The notes under the pieces were generated by a model. That model saw only the letters and a program-made list of their open reading frames with translations, was not told the origin of the DNA and did no database searches. Of a stretch of 64,000 nt of DNA, positions 12,171 through 21,439 are shown one piece after another. The stretch's first letter is position 1. Every line of letters begins with the position of its first letter. Origin of the DNA: Porites lobata (taxonomy: Eukaryota; Cnidaria; Anthozoa; Scleractinia; Poritidae); assembly GCA_942486035.1 (NCBI GenBank), contig CALNXK010000109.1, forward strand, positions 1,534,001 through 1,598,000, read 5' to 3'. Both the position numbers and the translations under genes were made by a program.

Positions 12171-12491
12171 CTACAACCAAAAGTGGCCAGGAGTATTCAA
12201 CCCCGTCATAACACACACACTCACAGAACAAGATCCTTTAGGTTTGACCTCTTCCTCGGTATATGTGCGAAGGACAATTCCTGACTGTACAAGTTGAAGC
12301 GCTTTACCTGCTGAAAAAAGGGAGTTGTATAGTTCGTCGCTAATCACAGACAAGGAGGCCCCCGTGTCATTTTCCGTTTCAAGGGGTTGCCTAGCAACAC
12401 TTAGTTTTACTTCGTAGGCTAATGGGCGTTGACTGCCAAAGTTAAACAAGGTATATGCACCCACACCCTGTTCCTCCCCTTGTGTTTGCAT
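12171..12491 (-). pseudogene. gypsy aspartic protease
   Basis: The 107-codon frame has the active-site motif ENDTGASLSVIS (a DTGA-type retropepsin), preceded by LSVARQPLE. The next frame (12231-11962) continues with VVGGKGPALLGRNWLEKIKLSW, the usual segment between protease and RT in this family. The active-site residues are intact, but the reading frame is split. Confidence 0.75.
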
Positions 12492-12564
12492 GGCACCTTC
12501 AAGAAGTTTGGTAGGCTCGGAGTTGCCGGATTTCTTCTCATTATTTGGCTGCGGTTGCTTCCCT

Positions 12565-13276
12565 TTACATTCTAGCTGGGCATAATCGAGCTAAATGGCC
12601 AACTTTACCACAGCAATACCATTTGGCATCTTTAAAATGACAGCTTTTGGGGTAGTGGTTGCCACCCCATCTAGTGCACTTAACTTCGCTTCCCTTATGA
12701 ACTTTGACGTCTACTTTGTTGACAGAAGCATCCCCTCCCTGACCATCTGCCTTCCTTATCTCTGAAGCATCCTTATCTGCTGCTTCAATGGCGAGAGCTG
12801 GATCAAGTGCCCGCTTCAATGTTAATTTGGGTTCAGCTATATAATCGGCGCTGTATTCTGATATTACGAACATCACTCACCAGCCGATCACGAAGCATCT
12901 CATCTAGCGTAATTCCGAATTCACAGTGTTCAGTGTTCAGGTGTCTTAATTCAGCTAAAAACATTGTAATGGTGTCACCTGGTTGTTGGGAGCGTGTGTT
13001 AAACTTGAATCGTTGAACAATAGCGGAAGGTTTAGGTATGAAATGGTCTTGGAGGAGTTTTGCTAAATCCTCATAGCTTTGATCCTTTGGATCTTCCGGG
13101 GCAACCAAATTTCGCACAGGTTTATACGTTTTCGCTCCCACACAAACCAGAAAAATGGATCTCCTCTTGCCAGGGTCTGTGATTTGATTCGCTTCGAAGA
13201 AATGGTTTACACGCTCGATGTAATAGCGCCAATCTTTAGTTTCGTTGTACCCGTCCAACTTCCCAAACGTGGGCAT
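12565..13276 (-). pseudogene. gypsy gag with damaged zinc knuckles
   Basis: The frame 13276-12833 encodes a retrotransposon Gag: KLDGYNETKDWRYYIERVNHFFEAN, LLQDHFIPKPSAIVQRFKF and FLAELRHLN. A frameshift near 12840 leads into 12876-12565, where two CCHC knuckles stand: CTRWGGNHYPKSC and WYCCGKVGHLARLC. In each knuckle one of the first two cysteines is now tryptophan, a one-base change, so metal binding is probably lost. Confidence 0.8.
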
Positions 13277-14030
13277 GATTCACGTAGACGTCCTTTCCTT
13301 TGTCTACCTTGCAGTGGGCGTCCGTACAGGTTCCTCGTCGCCAAAAATGTTGTGTATCGGGCCGACTATACTTCTTAGATACTTTCAAGGAACACAACGA
13401 GTCAACAAGCACATGGTTCGGACGAAGAGAATAACACGACAGGGGTCACGTGACCCCCAACAAGTTTCCCAGGACCGCAGATGGTGCCGAGCATTTGAAG
13501 TAGTAGAGGACGGCTGTTCAGGGCTTTTTTTATCGATTACTTGACGAACCAATTACAAAACAATATAAGGAACACATGACCAATATCGATTAGTGACATC
13601 ATCACTCTTGATTAAAGGATTTAGTTGCGTTTTAATTGCACTCAGACTGTACCGGAACTGGGGGAAAAAATCACTCGATATACCTTTATGGAAAAGTTTT
13701 ATTTTTACCCAGGTGCCCTCCGGTACTAGCCTGCAGCAACGCAAATAATAGATAAAGATCGGTGTCAATAATTCTTAGAGTTGCTGGCTTCCATGATAGA
13801 AAGGCCGCAGGTCGGCCATAACCCACCCTTAAAGTCACGTCACGCAAAATTGGAATTAGCACGCAGTATGTTATTCTTTTTACTAAACGTTTAATAGTAA
13901 AAGGTTTTAACAACTTGAATTAAAATGTAAAGCCTTTTTAGTTACAATGCTTATTCAACTATCATTATAAACGTCTTCAACACTGAACCCACGACTCCTC
14001 AATCCTTTCCAGTCTTTTGGCCTTCTTCCA

Positions 14031-14438
14031 TCAGATGGTTGGAAATGCTGTAATCAATTTATGGTTTGTGGTGTCATATATGACTGTCACTGTATAACAG
14101 GCATCCTTGGAGAACCCATGCACTCCAACTATTTCAGAAAAGGTCTTTTGTCTCACTCCTCTATTGTGTAATTTTCTGTGAGGCATTGACTTGTCTGGCC
14201 TTTTCATGGTCTCTTGTACTAACTGCTTGTAAATAAAAGCCTTGTCATTGCTGACAAAATAACTTTTATCACGTCGCTGGCTGTGTGCCATGTGGTTTCT
14301 TGCAATATGTTTCATTACCTCAATCTTCTCTAAGGAAATATCCACGGAAACATCCCCCTGTTTGTAGCCTTTGCTTGGCAATTTCAAAGGGTAACATCTT
14401 TGACGTTCTCTCCGACATGAAGCATCACTTCCCTCCAT
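14031..14438 (-). CDS. Putative RNase-like (BECR / RNase_A_bac-type) domain protein
   Basis: A 135-codon frame from ATG at 14438 (an upstream in-frame ATG at 14513 would add 25 residues). Numbered from the upstream start, it has KHIARNH (H69, H74), KSYF (84-86), VGVHGF and a C-terminal YTVTVIYDTTNHKLITAFP. That order, a HxxxxH block, then an S-x-F patch, then a final beta-strand ending TA(F/Y)P, is what I recall for the Barnase-EndoU-ColicinE5/D-RelE (BECR) nucleases at the C-termini of bacterial contact-dependent toxins, especially the CdiA RNase_A_bac type. It is a stand-alone domain with no signal peptide or delivery module, and no immunity partner is recognised. It lies inside a TIR-bounded element. 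The function is inference; an unrelated small ORF is possible. Confidence 0.45.
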   Translation of the reverse strand: MEGSDASCRRERQRCYPLKLPSKGYKQGDVSVDISLEKIEVMKHIARNHMAHSQRRDKSYFVSNDKAFIYKQLVQETMKRPDKSMPHRKLHNRGVRQKTFSEIVGVHGFSKDACYTVTVIYDTTNHKLITAFPTI

Positions 14439-15057
14439 CTTGATAAAAATGAGGACGTTCTGGTCAGACAGTTCTAATAACGACAGGAATGCTCCGCCCT
14501 TTCCACGGGACAACAGTTATTGGTCAATTTCCACCAGAAAGGCTGTGGTTGGTTAACTCTTGAAAGGTTGACAGGTAATTGTCAAATTTCAGCCAATGGG
14601 AACACGAGTTTTTGATTTCGCTTTAGTTATTTTTAGCTTCTTAGAAATCAGCTCAACGTCTTGTCCTGTGGCACTTCCGGTTTAACAACTGGTGACGTCA
14701 CTAAAATCGATATTATCTTTAACGTTCTCTCTGACATGGAACATCGTAGCCTTCCGCCATCTTGATAAAAATGAGGACGTTCTAGTCAGACAGCTACTAA
14801 TAACGACAAGAATGCTACGCTCCGCCCCTTCCAAGGGGCAAACAGTGATTGGTCAATTTCCACCCGAAAGGCTGTGATTGGTCAACTCTTGAAAGGTTGA
14901 CAGGAAATTGTCAAATTTCAGCCAATGGGAACCGAGTTTTTGATTTCGCTTTAGTTATTTTTAGCTTCTTAGGAATCAGCTCAACATATTGTCCTGTGAC
15001 ACTTCCGGTTTGACAACTTCCGGTTCACAGATAGTAGTGACACTAAATCGATATTGG
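14390..15057 (-). repeat. Tandem duplication (~330 bp x 2) of the ORF's 5' end and upstream region
   Basis: Unit 1 (about 14390-14712) and unit 2 (about 14716-15057) match closely, for example atcttgataaaaatgaggac and gtcaaatttcagccaatggg. Unit 1 holds the start of the RNase-like ORF (MEGSDASCRRER). Unit 2 holds a matching start (MAEGYDVPCQRER) that stops at once. Each unit ends in a piece of the right inverted repeat (cactaaaatcgatatt / cactaaatcgatattgg), so the duplication includes the inner edge of the TIR. Repeated CCAAT boxes (ccaatggg, attggtcaa) upstream may be promoter elements. Confidence 0.75.
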
Positions 15058-15150
15058 TCACGTGTTCATTGTATTATTTTATAATTGGCTCTTTAACTAA
15101 TCGATAAAAAAAGCCCTGAACAGCCGTCCACTACTACTCGCAAGTCACGC

Positions 15151-15690
15151 AACACCACCGGAACAATCACGCTGCACGTCACTCTTTAAACGGAAATGTA
15201 ATGTTTAAACCAAAAGTTAAATTATTACAATTGAAAGGAGGACCTTCTACGCAAAATCGGAAGTAAGCTGAGGGGCCTTTAGCTGGGGACATTGGCTTCG
15301 GCTTTTTGGAAGGCCCTGTAGTAATAATTTATCAGTGAAGCCAAGGGGTGACCTGTGAAATTTTTGGTCACAATGAAGGGGTTATTTGGAAAATATTTAA
15401 GACACATTGACTAATTTAGTCCATAACCCTGCTCCACTGATAAAAACCTTTCCAGAATCGTTTCTAGAGTCCCGAGAAACAGGAAGTGAACTTTAAATTA
15501 TTCCAAAGAGATTTACTTTTTAAACACAACCCACCAACACTCCCCTTGGTTACGTGTTCGGAGCATCAAGAGATTCCATTTTTATTGTGAAGAAAAGTTA
15601 AGTTTCACAATGTCTACGACTTAACTAGAACTTAGCAAAAACGAGTCATACAAACAATCTCTTCAGACGTGGCGTCCCTTAGCAATACAG
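15151..15690. other. No recognisable gene
   Basis: Non-coding by eye, between the TIR element and the polymerase remnant. Confidence 0.55.
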
Positions 15691-15694
15691 CACT

Positions 15695-15968
15695 TCCTCT
15701 CCAAGCAGTAGAAAGGGGCTCGTATAGGTAAGCACGAGTCTACGTGGTGAAGTAGTTAACAAAATATTCAGGCGTGGCTGCAAGGGATAGTTTCCCGCAA
15801 TGTAAAGGAGGAACGTCTCACGGCTGTGTAATAAATGTCCAGGAGATTGTTGTCGAAGAAGTTTTGTAACACTTCAGGGTCAACAATTTCGAGCGCTTGC
15901 TCGTGTTGTTAGTTTGTTGCCCAAACTTTCCCATAAACAATTTAAAAACACAAGCTTTGCCAAACAGG
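15695..15968 (-). pseudogene. Decayed fragment of the adjacent PolB gene
   Basis: This aligns base for base with 16688-16970 of the polymerase ORF: ctccaagcagtagaaagggg versus ctccaagcagttgaaggg, and similarly through gtggtgaag, attcaggcgtggctgcaag and gttgcccaaactttccc. The region corresponds to about residues 1135-1228, between motif B and motif C. It has small indels and stops. It lies on the same strand, about 0.7 kb beyond the homologous bases, so it is the relic of a second, tandem polymerase copy. The short frame at 15971-16168 next to it is not recognised and does not match the polymerase. Confidence 0.8.
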
Positions 15969-16214
15969 TCCTATGAGCGTCCCTTAGAACCATCCAATTG
16001 CACATGTGACTCCTTCGAGCCGATCACTAATGTTCTCTGTGAGACTGGTATCCTTGTGCTGGGTTTTAATACATGATATACTCGGCCCTCGCTTGTACTT
16101 GATCCGACAACAGATCTATGTATCTTCACATAGGGAGGAGTATCCTGAATAATAGCTTCTCGTCTCACTCGCCTTCATTATCGAAAAGCCAGAAAGTCAG
16201 GTAAAATTTCGAGG

Positions 16215-19200
16215 TTAATTGTCGTCATCCTCATCCTTTCTCTCTTCATACCCGTACGGATAGGACTGAAAGGTGATGGGGTCGAGGGCGCGTTTGTTAA
16301 AGACGACCCTGTAGCGTTTGTATTGAGGATATGTGCACAGCTCGGAGGTAGTGGCGTTGCGTACAATGTGGTTTGACTGAACGACGGTGATCTCTCGGGG
16401 TTTTGATTTGGGGTCCTTCACCTCATCCAAGACATTCTTCCTCATGACCTCGAAATTCAACTGCGCCGACCCCTCACTGTTGAGACAGAACCCCCGCACT
16501 TTGCAAACTACTTTCCCGTCTTTGGTGACATAACCGTAGTTCTTGGGTCCTGCAGCCACAAATTCTACGATGACGTCTCCGTTCAACTCGTCTTTCATTT
16601 CCCCAAGGTAATTGCCGGTGGGAATTTCAGGCAGACCAGGGCGCCACTTGTAAATGATGGAGTCTGTATCGAAATACAGAACTTGTTCTCCAAGCAGTTG
16701 AAGGGACTCGTATAGGTGCAAACGGGCCCAACAGGTGGTGAAGCAGGCAACAAAGATATTCAGGTGTGGCTGCACAGGACAGTTTTCTGCAATGTAACGG
16801 GAGTGAACTTCTACTGTGTTTTCGTTTACTACACCTATGTAACGAATGTCTCGGAGATCACTGTCGAGGAACTTGTGGAACTCTTCAGGGTCCACAAACT
16901 CGTGGACCTGGCTCTTATTACTTTGTTGTCCAAACTTTCCCCAAAAACAGTTCAACATAAGTTTAGCCAACGATCGCAAACCGGGGTTCTTCTTGATGTG
17001 GTCGGGACGGAGACGAATCTTTTCACGTCCAAAGTAGTCCTCAATGTATTGAGCTTGCTTGACTGGATCGTCCTCCAAGTCTTTTGGCCATCCTTCTGCT
17101 TCTTGTTTGACTCTTAGCCAAACGTTGATGTACTCTTTAAACAAGCTATCAGATGTCTCTGGGAAGTGCCAAACCTCGTAGACATGGATCACCCGGTAGC
17201 CCATCTTCACAGCCTTCTCGACCTCGGGTGTACACCACGTGCCCACGAAAGCGCGCTCATCGTCATCATGTGGGCACGTCCATGGACGATGCATGAGAGG
17301 GTTCTCAGTGGCCAAGGCTGCACATTTTGTACACAGGGGGAAGAGCAGCTTTTGTTGTTGGCGAATGGGTAGTACGGGGTAATACAACTTACGAGGGGGG
17401 ACAAGGCAACATTTGACAAGTCCAAAGTAATTGGAAAGGGTGGCAGGGTCAACCTGAGAGAAAAATTGAGGATGACCAACAGGATATTGTTTGTACTTGT
17501 TGACGAAAGGGTAGAGTGATGTCACGTCTACGTACCGGATCTCCTCTCCCTCGCCGATATCCGCTCGATGGTACATTTTAATGGCGTTGGTTCTTCCCCC
17601 GAAAAACGCGTCTCTCGGGTTCAGTGGATCCATAAAATCTAATCCTTGACAAAATGCCCGTACATTTTCGTCCTCGTCTTTGAGACGAGCCCAATCACAT
17701 TCCCACATTTCCACCACATTGTAACCGCGCTCCTCTTCCAAAAATTGAATTTTTTTCCGAGTGTTGTTGTAAACCTCTTTCATGGTCAGGCCCAGGTGTC
17801 GTGGGTGACGTGTGTCTCGATGCTTGAAACAACGAAGACAACCATGCCAAAAGCACCCTTGAAATTCGTATACAGTATTGCTGGAAGGGTCGAAACCGTC
17901 CACAGTATAGCGGCTTTCGGGAATCCTGTACTCCCCCTTGTTTTTAGCGTGTTGGATGGGTTTCATCTGCGGAGGACGCTCTTCATGGGAATGGGCGTTG
18001 TCAGCGAGGTTGAGCTGTTCACATTCTTCTATGCTTCCGGCGTTGTTGATGGCTTGGACACGTTGATGGTTGCACCAATGGAGCCATTCGCAACCTACTC
18101 GTGAGTGATTCTGTTGCAGCCGCCACCCGTGTAAAGGTTCGCTGGCTAGTTGGTTTTCTTGCATTCTATTCATTCGAAAGTCTCTATTACATGCCGAAGC
18201 GATGGTTATGAAGTTGAAAGGATTAAATCCCGTCATCTTCGTGAACAATGATTTGAATTGCTGGCAACCCGCCTTTAACAATTTTACGTCAGAGGTGCAA
18301 TACTCAACTAATTCCTTTTTAAATGTGAATTGGTAATTTTCCGCTTGCCTTTCATCGTACCACTGTTTGAACTTTTCTCGCTCTTCCAACGACATACTCT
18401 CGGGTATGTAATAATCTTCGGCGGGTAGGTTGCCAACATAGTCCTGATTTTCCCGTTTGTTAAAAAGGTGGGGAAAATACCCTTTTTTCTGTTCAGCCAG
18501 TCCAAACGTGGACGGAAAACGAGCAAGGGCAAACGGACAAAATGAAAAGGAGTCGATAAAACGGATGGATCCCGTTGTCAGCTGCAAGATCTTGGCACCA
18601 TTCCGCACTTGCTTCACCTGACGATTCTGGTTGTGATATTCTTGTAAAATGAAATAACCGTCATAGCCTTTGAAATTGTGCGCCAGGACAGTCACGGGTC
18701 GCTGACCATACTCAGACAGATCATCCAGCCAGTCAAGAAACTTCTCAATGCAAGTCTCTCCTGCAAATAGTTCCGTTTCAGCTTCATCGTCTTCCAACTC
18801 GGCCATGAGTAAATTAGCTACGTGATGACCATCAGGCTGCATGGCCTCGATGTCGAAGTAAACGTGCACAGGTCGTGATTGGTCTTTGTCGTCCTCCTCT
18901 TCCTCTATATCAGATGCATTGGCCTGGATTGCTTGACGTCCCGCAGCCGCACCCCTTTTGATGGGTGGACCATTTTTGTCTCCGCGACGCTTTCGTTTAT
19001 ATTTGAATCTTGTTTTTTTCAATTCCTCCTCGGTGGGGGCTTTCTGGATGAAGCAACGATGGGACGCAATGTCCACGTAGTTCCCACACGAGGGACAATC
19101 GGCATGTCCACACTGATGACGTTGGAAATCGCGCGGAGAGCGTTTGGTAAAAAGACATTCACTACATCTTTTACGAATATCACATATGGATTTTTCTTCC

Positions 19201-20369
19201 ATGCCGTCGGCAGATTTTCCAGTGCTCCCCTTGGTCCTGTGGGCCTCCAAACATAGGTCTCCGAAAAATTGGCGAAGACAGTCCGGACATGTCAAGGTGG
19301 CCCGTTCCCCCCTTTTTACCTTGTCCACGAAATCCTGACAGTTGCGCTGAAAGCAACATGAACAGGTATTGGAAGCCTTGCAGCGGTGACGCTCTACGTG
19401 ATCGTACGGCGCGTGACAATAAGCGCACACGAATGATGTACCAAAAAAGCCAGGGAGTGAGGTGATGACGTCGTAATGCCCCTCTGTGTAATACAAGATG
19501 AGCTGCTTGTCACGAGGGGGTCCAAACGTACTGACTTTGTATTGACGTGTGGCGTCCACCAACAAGACTTGATAATCAACTAGAGAGGGCGCCAAGGCAA
19601 ACCGGTTAATCTCTTCGTAGCTGCATGGACCAAAAGGAACGCCTGCTTCAAAATGAAGATCCTGTGCTTCAACTTTCTGAATTTTGCATCCCCTTTTGAA
19701 TGATTGCCACTTACGATTTTCCAACCGGGCTCTTGCAGTGACGAGAGCCCTGGCACAACACATTTCGTCCTTGTTCTTTATTGTCACAATACTGCCTTTC
19801 AATGCTCGAAATGCGGCTTGGTTTCGTTGACCTGGTCGACGGTACTGGGGTCTGGAACCCCGTGGTGCATCTAGCACGTGTGTTATACTGAGTTGAAATG
19901 TGTCGTCCAACTCAAATTGCTCGTTTGAATTAAGCATTTTGGCCAAATGATTGAGAGTATCATCCACGCGGGCTTCTCCCGCGCGCCACTCCCCCACCCG
20001 CATGGCGTACCCATGATAACTGTTTGTGAGGCGATCGGAATGGATATTGAAAAACACCCGATCCCTATCGTGTATTTCTTCCCCTTGCAGCACTTTGTCG
20101 ATGGCCCGTCTCAACGCAGAACGAAGCTCCATCCAGAGGTTTGCTCGTTCAGGCATGTGCCCAGTCCGTCGCAAAACAGTTTGAAAGTGTCGTTCGTGAA
20201 CGCCCAACGCACGACTTCGACGATCGACAAAGGGGAGCAGGTCAAATGTAAGTGGTTGCAATAGACTTTCATGTTGCGTATTTTCCAACCAGTGCACCCA
20301 ATCATTGTCCCTACCACTGTCATCTGCGTAGACAGCATATACACTGTTGGAGCTAGGACTTCCACTCAT
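16215..20369 (-). CDS. Family B DNA polymerase (DNA_pol_B_2 type) with zinc clusters and VSR-like nuclease insert
   Basis: An uninterrupted 1384-codon ORF. Residues about 315-440 hold many Cys/His pairs (C315/C318, C336-C344, C361/C364, C402/C405, C425/C428, H437/C439), then a basic stretch. Exonuclease motifs follow: ExoI FDIEA (D506, E508), ExoII HNFKGYDGYF (D570) and ExoIII YCTSDV (D694). An insert at about 815-905 with VDGFDPSSNTVYEFQGCFWHGC (D824, E835, Q837) resembles the VSR-like PD-(D/E)XK nucleases seen in this polymerase family. Palm motifs: DVTSLYP (948-954), KLMLNCFWGKFG (1136-1147) and YFDTDSIIY (DTDS 1234-1237), with KNYGY after. All catalytic acids are present. The type belongs to protein-primed-like polymerases of Maverick/Polinton-like elements and related viruses. 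No integrase, ATPase, protease or capsid gene lies nearby. The tail is acidic (DEDDDN). Confidence 0.9.
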   Translation of the reverse strand: MSGSPSSNSVYAVYADDSGRDNDWVHWLENTQHESLLQPLTFDLLPFVDRRSRALGVHERHFQTVLRRTGHMPERANLWMELRSALRRAIDKVLQGEEIHDRDRVFFNIHSDRLTNSYHGYAMRVGEWRAGEARVDDTLNHLAKMLNSNEQFELDDTFQLSITHVLDAPRGSRPQYRRPGQRNQAAFRALKGSIVTIKNKDEMCCARALVTARARLENRKWQSFKRGCKIQKVEAQDLHFEAGVPFGPCSYEEINRFALAPSLVDYQVLLVDATRQYKVSTFGPPRDKQLILYYTEGHYDVITSLPGFFGTSFVCAYCHAPYDHVERHRCKASNTCSCCFQRNCQDFVDKVKRGERATLTCPDCLRQFFGDLCLEAHRTKGSTGKSADGMEEKSICDIRKRCSECLFTKRSPRDFQRHQCGHADCPSCGNYVDIASHRCFIQKAPTEEELKKTRFKYKRKRRGDKNGPPIKRGAAAGRQAIQANASDIEEEEDDKDQSRPVHVYFDIEAMQPDGHHVANLLMAELEDDEAETELFAGETCIEKFLDWLDDLSEYGQRPVTVLAHNFKGYDGYFILQEYHNQNRQVKQVRNGAKILQLTTGSIRFIDSFSFCPFALARFPSTFGLAEQKKGYFPHLFNKRENQDYVGNLPAEDYYIPESMSLEEREKFKQWYDERQAENYQFTFKKELVEYCTSDVKLLKAGCQQFKSLFTKMTGFNPFNFITIASACNRDFRMNRMQENQLASEPLHGWRLQQNHSRVGCEWLHWCNHQRVQAINNAGSIEECEQLNLADNAHSHEERPPQMKPIQHAKNKGEYRIPESRYTVDGFDPSSNTVYEFQGCFWHGCLRCFKHRDTRHPRHLGLTMKEVYNNTRKKIQFLEEERGYNVVEMWECDWARLKDEDENVRAFCQGLDFMDPLNPRDAFFGGRTNAIKMYHRADIGEGEEIRYVDVTSLYPFVNKYKQYPVGHPQFFSQVDPATLSNYFGLVKCCLVPPRKLYYPVLPIRQQQKLLFPLCTKCAALATENPLMHRPWTCPHDDDERAFVGTWCTPEVEKAVKMGYRVIHVYEVWHFPETSDSLFKEYINVWLRVKQEAEGWPKDLEDDPVKQAQYIEDYFGREKIRLRPDHIKKNPGLRSLAKLMLNCFWGKFGQQSNKSQVHEFVDPEEFHKFLDSDLRDIRYIGVVNENTVEVHSRYIAENCPVQPHLNIFVACFTTCWARLHLYESLQLLGEQVLYFDTDSIIYKWRPGLPEIPTGNYLGEMKDELNGDVIVEFVAAGPKNYGYVTKDGKVVCKVRGFCLNSEGSAQLNFEVMRKNVLDEVKDPKSKPREITVVQSNHIVRNATTSELCTYPQYKRYRVVFNKRALDPITFQSYPYGYEERKDEDDDN

Positions 20370-20420
20370 CTGTTGGCTCTGACTGTAAAGAGAAAAGGTA
20401 ATGACCGAGTATTGTTTTTG

Positions 20421-20433
20421 TTATATTTATAAG
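20421..20433 (-). promoter_or_regulatory. Possible TATA box of the PolB gene
   Basis: On the minus strand, ttataaatataac lies about 55-65 bp upstream of the ATG at 20369. The position suits a short 5' leader, but AT-rich flanks make chance matches common. Confidence 0.3.
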
Positions 20434-20439
20434 TCGTAT

Positions 20440-21430
20440 GGAGCATGCGAGCATACATGCAACTAGGTGGGTTCATACTAAGCTTAGTACGTATACCTCA
20501 AGGATACTTAACGCGTACTTCAGATGTGAACATGTCTAATTTCAGCGTAAATATCACACGGCATCACATCAATGAAATTCTTCGCCGGTAAAATTTCATT
20601 AAAAAGTAAATATTTTCTTTGTTGAAAAGGCTACTTGTAAAATAAATAGAACAAGGCGCTATCGGAGCGTGTGTGACACGAAATTTTTGGGGATCGGCAA
20701 TTTTTGGTGTTTCGCGGCAATTAATTCTTGCGACTAGGAAAGTTGTTTTTCTTGCTGGCAATTAATTTTTGTGATTTTTAGAAAGTACCCACTACCCAGC
20801 ATTGATGAGAACGAAACAAGAAGAAAAATCTGAAAAGGAAAACAAGCGAAGTTCCTACCACAACTACAGCAAAGATAAAGAAGACAGAAGAATCCATTAA
20901 AGTACTGAGAAGTCATTTGCGAGGGAACACTTGTCCGAAGTCTGTAAAATACTCTGCTGCACGGGCCAACATACCGGTAGACGAACAATTTAAAAAGGAC
21001 GTTAAGGCCAGCAAACAGAAAGCCGAGCACGGTTTTGTCGGCTTGATAAACAGAGAAAGAAACTTCAGGTGTTCATGGCAAACCGTAAGGACAGCAAAAC
21101 TGTAAACGTATCAACTACAGAGGATCGAAATTAAATCAAAGCTCTAGCTTCCAAGCTAAAAGAACAGTACGATTACCTTACGTCAAAACGTGATAGTGAA
21201 AAGTGCTCATTTGTGTATTAAATGTGTGAACAGCATTGCGGGTGGGTCGAACACAATTAAAGAGAAATCATTCTCTAGAAAAATACAAAGGAAGACTGCT
21301 ACACACAAAGAAAGGAGAAAAAAGTCTTCCAAGAAGGAAGTGAGCTCTCAAAAGACCACAGGGGAAGTATCAGTCAAAACATTAGCTGACGCACAAATTT
21401 AATCTGTCGAGGACTCAAATCAAATCAAAC
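20440..21430 (+). other. Spacer, possibly the upstream part of the Penelope-like element
   Basis: Short lysine-rich frames (20917-21105 and 21190-21402) precede the Penelope-like RT on the same strand. They could be its decayed N-terminal part, but no motif proves it. Confidence 0.35.
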
Positions 21431-21439
21431 AAAAACAAA

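Larger units (their letters stand above)
9600..13483 (-). mobile_element. Ty3/gypsy retrotransposon, decayed
   Basis: Reading right to left: gag with zinc knuckles, aspartic protease, RT, RNase H, integrase and a post-integrase tail, the normal Ty3/gypsy order. A primer-binding-like tttttggcgacgaggaacc (minus strand) lies near 13330-13350, so the 5' LTR should occupy about 13350-13483. A purine-rich tract, gaacttgaaggggaggaa (minus strand), sits at about 9603-9620 and is followed by tgtgcggtcctggaaact. The putative 5' LTR starts with nearly the same bases, tgcggtcctgggaaact (about 13465-13481), but the rest of the two LTRs does not align by eye. The 3' LTR is therefore diverged, replaced or misjudged. 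Frameshifts and lost catalytic residues make the copy inactive. Confidence 0.82.
13500..15150. mobile_element. 1.65-kb element with ~100-bp terminal inverted repeats carrying an ORF
   Basis: The left arm (about 13505-13605: gtagtagaggacggctgttc, then agggctttttttatcgatta and gacatcat) is the inverse of the right arm (about 15045-15150: agtgacactaaatcgatatt ... gccctgaacagccgtccact). The arms match about 85% over roughly 100 bp. The interior holds an ORF on the minus strand (14513-14031) and a tandem duplication of its upstream region. No transposase is present. The left tip abuts the putative LTR of the gypsy element. The superfamily is unknown to me. Confidence 0.78.

Noticed and set aside
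15971..16168. 65-codon minus-strand frame between the PolB relic and the PolB gene
   Set aside because: No motif and no match to the polymerase C-terminus by eye. Kept only as a note.
16716..18104. Plus-strand open frames of 133 and 152 codons
   Set aside because: They lie antisense to the polymerase ORF and show no motifs.
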